Shown here piece after piece: positions 1 through 6,539 of a DNA stretch of 13,636 bases. The position numbers and the translations under genes are program-made. Where the stretch lies: NCBI GenBank assembly GCA_945926705.1, contig CAMEMA010000016.1, positions 1 through 13,636 of the forward strand. The letters are read 5' to 3'. The stretch comes from an uncultured Clostridia bacterium (GTDB lineage Bacteria > Bacillota > Clostridia > Oscillospirales > Acutalibacteraceae). How positions within the stretch are numbered: the stretch's first letter is position 1; the number at the start of each line of letters is the position of its first letter. The notes under the pieces were generated by a model, which had not been told where the DNA came from, ran no database searches, and worked only from the letters and a program-made list of their open reading frames with translations.

Positions 1-468
1 TACTCTTGAAGGATCGGAACAAGCACCGATTGAACCACCTTTACGGACGGTAGGACCTGTACCGTGAGTTTCCTTAAGCCTTCCGAAATTCCAACGCTTA
101 ATTACACCGGCATATCCTTTACCTTTGCTTGTGCCCACCACATCGACCTTTTCACCTGCGGCAAATATATCAGCCTTAATTATATCGCCGATATTAAATG
201 CTGAAGTATCTTCCAAACGTAATTCCTTAAGCACTCTTTTTGGCGCAACGTTAGATTTATCAAAGTGTCCTTTCATGGGTTTGTTAACAAGTTTCGGACG
301 AATATCTCCAAAACCGATTTGAACCGCATCGTAACCATCTGACTGCACAGACTTTTTTTGAGAAACCACGCATGGACCGGCTTCAATTACGGTTACCGGA
401 ATAACTTTGCCATTTTCGTCAAAAATTTGAGTCATTCCTATTTTTTTTCCGAGAATTGCTTTTTTCAT
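1..468 (-). CDS. rplC: 50S ribosomal protein L3, N-terminal 156 residues (runs off left edge)
   Basis: Ribosomal protein L3 binds 23S rRNA and is an early assembly protein of the large subunit. The visible frame starts MKKAILGKKIGMTQIF, the classic L3 N-terminus, and later shows a GKGYAGVIKRW segment and a THGTGPTVRKGGSIGAC segment typical of the family. The frame is open to base 1. The family is usually about 205-215 residues, so roughly the last quarter lies outside the window. The start at 468 is set by an AGGAGG SD at 475-480 with a 6-nt spacer. It follows rpsJ by 71 nt on the same strand with no terminator between them, the usual first two genes of the S10 operon. Expression should be driven from the rpsJ promoter. 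Nothing unusual is seen in the protein. Confidence 0.97.
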   Translation of the reverse strand, partial: MKKAILGKKIGMTQIFDENGKVIPVTVIEAGPCVVSQKKSVQSDGYDAVQIGFGDIRPKLVNKPMKGHFDKSNVAPKRVLKELRLEDTSAFNIGDIIKADIFAAGEKVDVVGTSKGKGYAGVIKRWNFGRLKETHGTGPTVRKGGSIGACSDPSRV

Positions 469-539
469 TTTTTTCCTCCTATTTAGGTTATTGGTTGACC
501 ACTATAAGTCAACATGACCCCATACGCATGTTCGTTAAA

Positions 540-881
540 TTAAAGCTTAACCTCTATTTCAACACCTGCAGGGAGTTCAAGGTTTTTCAAAGAATTTACA
601 GTTTTGTTCGACGGCCTATAAATGCAGATAAGTCTCTTATGAGTCCTCATCTCAAATTGTTCACGGCTATCTTTGTTGACATGTACAGAACGAAGGATTG
701 TTACGACTTGCTTTTCTGTTGGTAACGGTATCGGACCTGAAACCTTCGAACCTGTTCTGGAAGCTGTTTCAACTACCTTTGCTGCAGCTCTGTCAACAAT
801 TTCATGATCATAACCTTTAATTCTCACTCTGATCTCATTTGTTGCAATCTTTGCAACTTTTTTAGCTTTTGTTAATTCCAT
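540..881 (-). CDS. rpsJ: 30S ribosomal protein S10
   Basis: S10 is a small-subunit head protein that also acts in transcription antitermination with NusB in bacteria (family knowledge). The product is 113 residues. It contains IRVRIKGYDHEIVD near the N-terminus, VSGPIPLPTEK in the middle, REQFEMRTHKRLI, and the terminal PAGVEIEVKL, all diagnostic of S10. The ATG at 881 is preferred over the adjacent in-frame TTG at 884, because the GGAGG SD at 889-893 is then about 8 nt away instead of 5. The N-terminus is about ten residues longer than usual (MELTKAKKVAKIATNEIR against the common MANEKIRIR type), and no internal start with an SD explains that extension away. The gene leads the ribosomal protein operon, with rplC 71 nt downstream and a long structured leader upstream. 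Confidence 0.97.
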   Translation of the reverse strand: MELTKAKKVAKIATNEIRVRIKGYDHEIVDRAAAKVVETASRTGSKVSGPIPLPTEKQVVTILRSVHVNKDSREQFEMRTHKRLICIYRPSNKTVNSLKNLELPAGVEIEVKL

Positions 882-1156
882 CAAAATCGCCTCCTTACTT
901 TATTAGTGGTGGGCGCTCACCAGACTATCCACTCATCCGGGTGTTTCATACTCCGGACAAATAAAAACGGATAAACTATACAGTTTAACCCGGATAATCT
1001 AAAAGTATATTTTACCTAATACAAATACACAAAGCCATGTACATTCGAATTAAATAATCTAAAACTTCCGCCCGGTTTAAAATCGGACATACTCCACGGA
1101 AAAACCGGCATTCTGCCGCAACCTCCCGCTTCAACGCATACCATTTGCAGTCGTAC
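882..1156 (-). ncRNA. Structured 5' leader of the S10 operon (putative autoregulatory leader)
   Basis: The promoter at 1163-1191 predicts transcription from about 1156, giving a leader of about 275 nt before rpsJ. It holds GC-rich blocks that stand out from the AT-rich surroundings and several hairpins on the minus strand: CGGCA-GAA-TGCCG (1106-1118); a longer-range CCGGTTT/AAACCGG pairing (1102-1108 with 1072-1078); a stem with one bulge around GTAT (968-992); TCCGG/CCGGA with a 12-nt loop (936-957); and a GGTG/CACC stem just before the SD (about 907-921). The words CTTTTAGATTAT-like (994-1004, 1054-1064) and GGAGTATG (947-954, 1088-1095) each occur twice. Ribosomal protein operons often have autoregulatory leaders, and in the E. 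coli S10 operon L4 is the regulator. Assigning that role here is inference. No intrinsic terminator was found inside. Confidence 0.55.
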
Positions 1157-1162
1157 CATGAA

Positions 1163-1191
1163 ATAATACCATACATTATCAGAAAAATCAA
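1163..1191 (-). promoter_or_regulatory. Sigma-A-type promoter of the S10 operon
   Basis: On the minus strand TTGATT (1186-1191) and TATTAT (1163-1168) are separated by exactly 17 bp. The -10 box is preceded by TGG, an extended -10 (TGn). A run of A residues lies just upstream of the -35 (1192-1199). It sits between the terminator of the LRR gene and the rpsJ leader, so the ribosomal operon appears to be transcribed independently of its upstream neighbour. Confidence 0.75.
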
Positions 1192-1242
1192 GTTTTTTTT
1201 AATTTTATTCTTCTAATTTCATAGTTGTAATCTCGAAACAAT

Positions 1243-1267
1243 AAAAAACAGCCGCAAATCAGCGACC
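1243..1267 (-). terminator. Rho-independent terminator of the BspA-type LRR gene
   Basis: On the minus strand GGTCGC pairs with GCGGCT (1262-1267 with 1250-1255, two G-U pairs) around a TGATTT loop, and is followed after one G by six T residues (1243-1248). It lies 11 nt after the stop codon of the LRR gene. The stem is short, so strength is probably moderate. Confidence 0.6.
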
Positions 1268-1278
1268 ATAAATAATTG

Positions 1279-2277
1279 TTAATTTATTTTTTCAAATGTA
1301 TAACCATATTTTTTGGCATATTTTTCAGCACTGGAACCCACATATCCGCGAACAACAATATTTTTACCGCGCGAAAAAATTTTCTCTCCGATATCAGTTT
1401 GAGAATTCAGAAAAGTAATTCTCATAAGAGAATTACAGTTGAAAAAAGCTATAGTTCCAACTGACTGCACACTGTTAGAAACAATAAACTCTTTTAAAGA
1501 TTCACAATTTTGAAAACAACCAGACCGTATCTTTTTTACATTATTTCCCATGCAAACTTCCGAAAGATTTTTACATCCGCAAAATGCAGCTTCATCCATA
1601 TATCTCAGATTATCCGAAATAATTATTTTTTCTATCCTCTCACAGTCAAAAAATGCGTAAGAACTGATTGTAATGGTATTTTTATGTGTCTCCACTTCTC
1701 CTTCTCGACCGCTCGGGCAACAAATTAATCTTTCAAATTTTTTGTCATACAAAATACCATCATAGCATCCATAAGTTGTATTGTCTTCATTTACTGAAAT
1801 ATAAGAGAGATTTTTACATCCTAAAAGAGCAAATTCCCCCCAAGATTCAACACCTTTTCCTATATACAATATTTCCATTTTACTGCAGTTACCAAAAGCA
1901 AGCCTGCCTAATTTTTGAAGACTTTCCGGTAAAACAACTTCGCAAATATTATTACATCCATAAAAAGCATATTCATCAATAGAGATTAAGCCCTCCGGAA
2001 AAATAACCGCTTTTATTTCAGTTCTGCCCATAAAAATTCCATATGGAACACTCTTAACTCCACCGGGTATCATGACAGCTTCGGCATAACCATTATAACT
2101 CTTTAAACATCCTTCTTCATCTACAACAAAATCACTCGGAGACGATTCTTCAACTAACATTTTAGAAGTTTTACAGTCTAGCGCTTCTACGGAACTAAAG
2201 AAAATATAACCCAAAAACACACTTAATAAAAAACTTAAATTTGCAATAAAATGCATTGTTTTCTTTAATTTATTCAT
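1279..2277 (-). CDS. Secreted BspA/TpLRR-type leucine-rich repeat protein
   Basis: This is a 332-residue protein with an N-terminal signal peptide: a lysine-rich start (MNKLKK), a hydrophobic stretch at about residues 10-27, and a likely cleavage after VEA at residue 32. The body is a run of about seven or eight LRR_5/TpLRR repeats with the signature AF-x-x-C-x-x-L (YAFYGCNNI, LAFGNCSKM, FALLGCKNL, YAFFDCERI, AAFCGCKNL, GCFQNCESL, IAFFNCNSL). It ends in the GYVGSSAEKYAKKYGY motif common at the end of BspA-like domains. Such proteins act in adhesion or ligand binding in gut and oral bacteria, but the partner here is unknown. No LPxTG signal, dockerin or extra transmembrane helix is seen, so it is probably released or held non-covalently. 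The start at 2277 was chosen because GGGAGG lies 9 nt upstream and the signal peptide begins there. It has its own promoter and terminator. Confidence 0.88.
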   Translation of the reverse strand: MNKLKKTMHFIANLSFLLSVFLGYIFFSSVEALDCKTSKMLVEESSPSDFVVDEEGCLKSYNGYAEAVMIPGGVKSVPYGIFMGRTEIKAVIFPEGLISIDEYAFYGCNNICEVVLPESLQKLGRLAFGNCSKMEILYIGKGVESWGEFALLGCKNLSYISVNEDNTTYGCYDGILYDKKFERLICCPSGREGEVETHKNTITISSYAFFDCERIEKIIISDNLRYMDEAAFCGCKNLSEVCMGNNVKKIRSGCFQNCESLKEFIVSNSVQSVGTIAFFNCNSLMRITFLNSQTDIGEKIFSRGKNIVVRGYVGSSAEKYAKKYGYTFEKIN

Positions 2278-2327
2278 TTCATAAATCCTCCCGAGCCAAT
2301 TATTAACCGTAAGATTACACTTATCTA

Positions 2328-2355
2328 AATATACCATATATTTACAATAAGTCAA
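2328..2355 (-). promoter_or_regulatory. Promoter of the LRR gene
   Basis: On the minus strand TTGACT (2350-2355) and TATATT (2328-2333) are 16 bp apart, with TGG before the -10 box (extended -10). It lies between the glnS stop and the LRR start codon and gives a leader of about 43 nt. No terminator is seen between glnS and this promoter, so read-through from the upstream operon may add to expression. Confidence 0.6.
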
Positions 2356-2382
2356 CTGATATAGATATTTTTAAGTTTTTTG

Positions 2383-4056
2383 TCATTTATTCTTAAAGCT
2401 GTCTTTTAAATTTACACTTAAATTAAAAATCAAGTCATTTTTTGTACTGTTTTTATCAATACAAAAATATCCTATTCTCATAAATTGATAAGACTCTCCA
2501 AGAGAAGCATTTAATAAATATCTCTCTAACTTGCAATTTTTTACTATTTTTAAGGAATCTTTATTTAAAACATCCATAAAATTTTCTTCGGATTCAGGAT
2601 CTGAAACAGTAAACAAGTTACTATAAAGGTTAACAGTTGCGTCAACTGCTGTCTTAGCATCAACCCACTGAATTGTACCCTTGATTTTTCTTCCGTCTAA
2701 TGTGTTACCACCTCTCGAATCAGGGTCATATTCGCAGTAAACTTCAGTTACTTTTCCGTTTGCATCTTTTTTAAATCCCGTACATTTAACTACGTAAGCC
2801 GATTTAAGACGCACCTCATTTCCTGGAAAAAGTCTAAAATACTTTTTAATGGGCTCTTCCATAAAGTCTGAAGCGTCTATATATAGTTCACGTGAAAAAC
2901 TTATCTCTCTCTTTCCTGCATTTTCATCATTGGGATTATTTTCGATTTCAAATTTTTCCGTTTTGTCTTCAGGATAATTTGTAACAATTAATTTTACAGG
3001 TTCAAGAACAGCCATAACTCGCTGAGCTTTGATATTTAAATCATTGCGAAGACAATGTTCTAAAAACGCATAATCAACGGTACTTATAACCTTTGAAACT
3101 CCAATTTTTTCACAAAAATTACGAATGGAAGCAGGAGTATAACCACGTCGCCTAAGTCCGGAAATGGTAGGAAGTCGTGGGTCATCCCAACCACTTACAA
3201 ATCCTTCGTCAACCAGTTTTCTTAATTTTCTTTTACTCATTACCGTATTATTTATATTAAGTCTTGCAAATTCTATCTGACGAGGTCTGTTTTTAAAGAT
3301 GCTATTGTTTATAACCCATTCATAAAGAGGTCTGTGGTCTTCAAACTCAAGCGAACAAAGCGAATGTGTTATCCCCTCGACCGCATCCTCTATCGGATGA
3401 GCATAATCATACATCGGATAAATGCACCATTTATTACCTGTTTTATGATGAGCTGTGTGACTTATTCTATATATTACAGGGTCACGCATATTAAAGTTTC
3501 CGGAAGCTAAATCTATTTTTGCCCTAAGAGTCATTTTACCATCGGGAAATTCACCATTTTTCATACGTATGAAAAGGTTCATACTCTCTTCAGGCGATCT
3601 GTCTCTGTAGGGACTTACAGCGGCGGTTGAAGCATCACCTCTGTTTTTTCTGACTTCTTCTGCACTTAACTCACAGACATACGCCAAACCATTCTTTATC
3701 AAATGACAAGCATTTTCAAACATTACGTCAAAATAATCGGAAGCGTAATAAAATCTATCATCCCAGTCAAAGCCAAGCCATTTTACGTCTTGTTTTATTG
3801 AGTCAACATATTCCACGTCCTCTTTTGAAGGATTTGTATCATCCATACGAAGATTACACATTCCGTTAAATTTTTTCGCCGCTCCGAAATCAATACAAAT
3901 TGCTTTTGCGTGTCCTATATGGAGATAACCATTGGGTTCCGGTGGGAAACGAGTATGAACAGTTTTTCCTGCAAATCTTCCTTCGGGTAAAATGTCTTTT
4001 TTTATGGATTCAAAAACAAAATTTCCTGCCAATTCTTCTTTAATATCTTCAGGCAT
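2383..4056 (-). CDS. glnS: Glutaminyl-tRNA synthetase (class I)
   Basis: GlnRS charges tRNA-Gln with glutamine in the cytoplasm. The 557-residue product is the usual length for bacterial GlnRS. It has the class I HIGH motif (YLHIGHAKA, about residues 44-52), a MDDTNPSKE segment that follows it in this family, the CIYPMYDYAHPIEDAVEGITHS block specific to GlnRS-type enzymes, the LEFEDHRPLYEW segment, and an MSKR version of the KMSKS loop (about residues 273-276). The C-terminal anticodon-binding beta-barrels follow, including a GTIQWVDA segment. The start at 4056 has GGAG 8 nt upstream, and the SD abuts the gltX stop, 13 nt away, so the two genes are probably translationally linked. Many Firmicutes lack GlnRS and make Gln-tRNA by amidation, so its presence beside gltX is notable. 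Confidence 0.96.
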   Translation of the reverse strand: MPEDIKEELAGNFVFESIKKDILPEGRFAGKTVHTRFPPEPNGYLHIGHAKAICIDFGAAKKFNGMCNLRMDDTNPSKEDVEYVDSIKQDVKWLGFDWDDRFYYASDYFDVMFENACHLIKNGLAYVCELSAEEVRKNRGDASTAAVSPYRDRSPEESMNLFIRMKNGEFPDGKMTLRAKIDLASGNFNMRDPVIYRISHTAHHKTGNKWCIYPMYDYAHPIEDAVEGITHSLCSLEFEDHRPLYEWVINNSIFKNRPRQIEFARLNINNTVMSKRKLRKLVDEGFVSGWDDPRLPTISGLRRRGYTPASIRNFCEKIGVSKVISTVDYAFLEHCLRNDLNIKAQRVMAVLEPVKLIVTNYPEDKTEKFEIENNPNDENAGKREISFSRELYIDASDFMEEPIKKYFRLFPGNEVRLKSAYVVKCTGFKKDANGKVTEVYCEYDPDSRGGNTLDGRKIKGTIQWVDAKTAVDATVNLYSNLFTVSDPESEENFMDVLNKDSLKIVKNCKLERYLLNASLGESYQFMRIGYFCIDKNSTKNDLIFNLSVNLKDSFKNK

Positions 4057-4069
4057 AGTAAAAACTCCT

Positions 4070-5512
4070 TTAATTTTCTTTTATCTTATTTATAGCTGCA
4101 TTAATACGTTTTAAAGATTCATCTTTACCTAAAATATCCAAAATTTCAACAGCTCCGCCGGGAGTCATTGCTTTTCCGGATACCGCAATTCTAACAGGCC
4201 ACATCACCATACCATTTTTTACCCCCGCATCAACAGCGGATTTTACTAGTAAATCATGTATTGTATCGTGGTTCCAAGATTCAAGGTTTTGTAATTTTTC
4301 CCTCATGGAAATCAGTGTTTCCAGAGAACTTTCTATTGTTGTCTTGCTCTTTTTATTTTTAAACAATTCTATTTCATAGTCCGGAACTTTAGCAAAAAAA
4401 TCTATCATATCCGAAATTTCCCCGAATTTTGAAATTCTTCCTTGCAAAAGCAAAGCTATTTTTTTAGATTTTTCCGAATCATCTGTTATACATGAGATAT
4501 ATGATGAAGCCATTTTTTCAAATTCTTCGAGAGTTTTTCTTTTTATATACTCTGAGTTATACCAATCTAGCTTTTTATAATCAAATACTGCAGGAGATTT
4601 ACTGATTCTATCAACCGAAAATTCTTGAGTCAACTCAGACAAAGAAAAAATTTCCCGATTGCTATTCGGACACCATCCCAAAAAGGCTATATAGTTTATT
4701 ATTGCTTCCGGTAAATAACCCATATCTGTCAAATCTTCAAAGCTTACCGCTCCATGACGTTTTGAGAGTTTGGAAACCGTGCCATCCTCATTTTTACCCA
4801 TTATCAAAGGGAGATGAACATATACCGGCGCTCTCCAACCGAAAGCCTCATACAAAAGATTGTATTTGGGTGTAGAAGAAAGATATTCGCACCCACGTAC
4901 AACGTGCGTTATAGCCATTTCATGGTCATCTATTACATTGGCAAAATTATATGTCGGATATCCATCACTTTTTATAAGGATTTGGTCTTCAAGCTCCTTA
5001 TTTTCAATCGTAACCGTTCCAAATACAGCGTCATCGAAAGAAGTGCTTCCGTCTTTAGGCATTTTCTGTCTTATAACATATTTTTTACCTTCAGACAAAA
5101 ATTTATTAACTTCCGATTCACTCAAGTCACGGCATTTATCACTGTGACCGGATTGAAAAGCTCCTTCACTGTCCTCACTCTTCTCACAAAAACAATAGTA
5201 TGCCGCTCCGGATTTCACAAGTTCAAGAGCATATTTAAGATATTCTCCTTTGCGCTGACTTTGGACGTATGGTCCATAATTTCCACCTATATCCGGACCT
5301 TCATCATGTTTAAGACCTACGGCTTTTAATGTGTTATATATAACTTTTTCCGCACCTTCAACATATCTGCTTCTGTCTGTATCCTCAATACGCAATATAA
5401 AATCTCCATTCTGAGATTTTGCAATAAGATATTCATAAAGTGCGGTACGCAAATTTCCTATATGCATATACCCTGTAGGGCTAGGCGCAAACCTCGTTCT
5501 AATTTTATGCAT
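4070..5512 (-). CDS. gltX: Glutamyl-tRNA synthetase (class I)
   Basis: GluRS charges tRNA-Glu with glutamate. The 480-residue length is normal. It begins with RTRFAPSPTGYMHIGNLRTA, containing the HIGH-type motif HIGN (residues 17-20). It has the RIEDTDRSR segment (about 41-49), a CFC pair (C107, C109) with H123 and C127 that looks like the zinc-binding insertion, the HVVRGCEYLSSTPKY block and a SKLSKRHG version of KMSKS (247-254). The helical anticodon-binding region follows. The start at 5512 is fixed by the family N-terminus and a GGAGG SD 6 nt upstream. It overlaps the last 8 bases of the upstream carboxypeptidase gene, a sign of translational coupling. Since glnS is next, this GluRS is expected to be discriminating, but that cannot be read from these motifs. 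Confidence 0.97.
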   Translation of the reverse strand: MHKIRTRFAPSPTGYMHIGNLRTALYEYLIAKSQNGDFILRIEDTDRSRYVEGAEKVIYNTLKAVGLKHDEGPDIGGNYGPYVQSQRKGEYLKYALELVKSGAAYYCFCEKSEDSEGAFQSGHSDKCRDLSESEVNKFLSEGKKYVIRQKMPKDGSTSFDDAVFGTVTIENKELEDQILIKSDGYPTYNFANVIDDHEMAITHVVRGCEYLSSTPKYNLLYEAFGWRAPVYVHLPLIMGKNEDGTVSKLSKRHGAVSFEDLTDMGYLPEAIINYIAFLGWCPNSNREIFSLSELTQEFSVDRISKSPAVFDYKKLDWYNSEYIKRKTLEEFEKMASSYISCITDDSEKSKKIALLLQGRISKFGEISDMIDFFAKVPDYEIELFKNKKSKTTIESSLETLISMREKLQNLESWNHDTIHDLLVKSAVDAGVKNGMVMWPVRIAVSGKAMTPGGAVEILDILGKDESLKRINAAINKIKEN

Positions 5513-6485
5513 AATTATCCTCCTTCGCTGTATTTTGTTTTTTGATTAGATAATCCACAACATATTGCTCAAGACAAAGACCACTTTCTTTTATCTTTCC
5601 TGAATGTTCTTTTCCTACATATCTAAAATGCCAGGGTTCATATATTACTCCCGTGTGTTCTTTCCATTTTTTTTGATATCTTTCTATAAACCCATATTTA
5701 TGAGCATTATCCATAAGCCATTTATATTCCTTTGTTTTGTAAAAATCATCTTCTACAACATTAAAATCAACTGCCAATCCGGTATTGTGTTCACTTGTTC
5801 CGGGTTTAGCAACAACTTTTGATGCTCGTTTTTCAGCTTCTTCATCTGAAATTATGGCCTTAGACTTTTCTCTTTCAACTCGACGATTAAAAAGTTTAGT
5901 TTGAAAGCTAATATTTCTATAACCGGATGAAACCCAAAGCACTATCCCTTGCTTTTTAGCTTCATTTATCATAGAGTCCAAATTTTCCGCAGCTTCGACG
6001 TTTATTTCTTTTCCATGACAGACCTTTGTTTTTACAATAATATTTTCAGAAATTGGGTTTTCCTTATTTATTATTACCATCTCAGGAGAACAAGTTTTAT
6101 TCCAACTTGAAAAATCATACATTTTATTGCTTTTATTAATTTTTACGGCCTCACAAACCTCATTTTTTTCATCGATTTTGCTATCAAGAAAATCACTTTT
6201 AGCGTCTTCACGTTCTAATTCTTTTTTGCTAAGTTCATTCATGCCGTCAGTGTCTTGAGAATTTTGACCGGACAGAGTACTAGAAGCGAAAGACTCAATT
6301 TCCATATTGCTGGTTTTTTTGCCGTCTATATACTTATAAAGAAACACTATACCTACGACAAATAAAAAAAATATTCCGCAACCGATAAACCACCATTTTA
6401 TACCTGTCTTTGTAATTCTTTTAAACTTCCTATAAAAATTCAGTTTTTTTCTATCTCTGTCATTAAGACGCCTGTAATAATCCAT
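5505..6485 (-). CDS. VanY-like D-alanyl-D-alanine carboxypeptidase (peptidase M15B), membrane-anchored
   Basis: This is a zinc metallopeptidase expected to trim the terminal D-Ala from peptidoglycan stem peptides outside the cell. The 326-residue protein has a basic cytoplasmic N-terminus (residues 1-30), one transmembrane anchor (about 31-51), a charged low-complexity linker (about 55-120) and a C-terminal M15 domain. Catalytic motifs are all present: SSGYR (about 186-190), S-x-H-x-x-G-x-A-x-D as SEHNTGLAVD (231-240; H233 and D240 are ligands), and E-P-W-H (283-286; E283 catalytic, H286 ligand). No vanHAX genes are nearby, so a general cell-wall role is more likely than glycopeptide resistance. 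The start is odd: there is almost no SD next to the ATG, but a full AGGAGG lies 33 nt upstream beyond a perfect hairpin. The gene overlaps gltX by 8 nt. Confidence 0.9.
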   Translation of the reverse strand: MDYYRRLNDRDRKKLNFYRKFKRITKTGIKWWFIGCGIFFLFVVGIVFLYKYIDGKKTSNMEIESFASSTLSGQNSQDTDGMNELSKKELEREDAKSDFLDSKIDEKNEVCEAVKINKSNKMYDFSSWNKTCSPEMVIINKENPISENIIVKTKVCHGKEINVEAAENLDSMINEAKKQGIVLWVSSGYRNISFQTKLFNRRVEREKSKAIISDEEAEKRASKVVAKPGTSEHNTGLAVDFNVVEDDFYKTKEYKWLMDNAHKYGFIERYQKKWKEHTGVIYEPWHFRYVGKEHSGKIKESGLCLEQYVVDYLIKKQNTAKEDNYA

Positions 6486-6524
6486 AATATCCGGAATTTC
6501 AAAGCAAATTCCTAAATTCCTCCT
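6486..6524 (-). promoter_or_regulatory. Hairpin-separated ribosome binding site of the vanY-like gene
   Basis: On the minus strand AGGAGG (6519-6524) is followed by 6 nt, then a perfect 7-bp stem GGAATTT/AAATTCC (6506-6512 with 6493-6499) with a 6-nt loop, then 7 nt and the ATG at 6485. The linear spacing is 33 nt; skipping the hairpin it is 13 nt. Immediately before the ATG there is only a weak GGA. A rare ATT start at 6509, 9 nt from the SD, is an alternative reading. Confidence 0.45.
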
Positions 6525-6539
6525 TTAAAATATTGCACA

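Noticed and set aside
882..884. TTG start for rpsJ one codon upstream
   Set aside because: The adjacent ATG is a better start codon and has better SD spacing.
2278..2355. Upstream extension of the LRR protein by 26 residues to an ATG at 2355
   Set aside because: It would start before the promoter -10 region and put residues in front of a clear signal peptide; the start at 2277 has a GGGAGG SD.
4814..5329. Plus-strand 171-residue open frame inside gltX
   Set aside because: Antisense shadow of a clear glutamyl-tRNA synthetase; no SD, promoter or recognisable domain.
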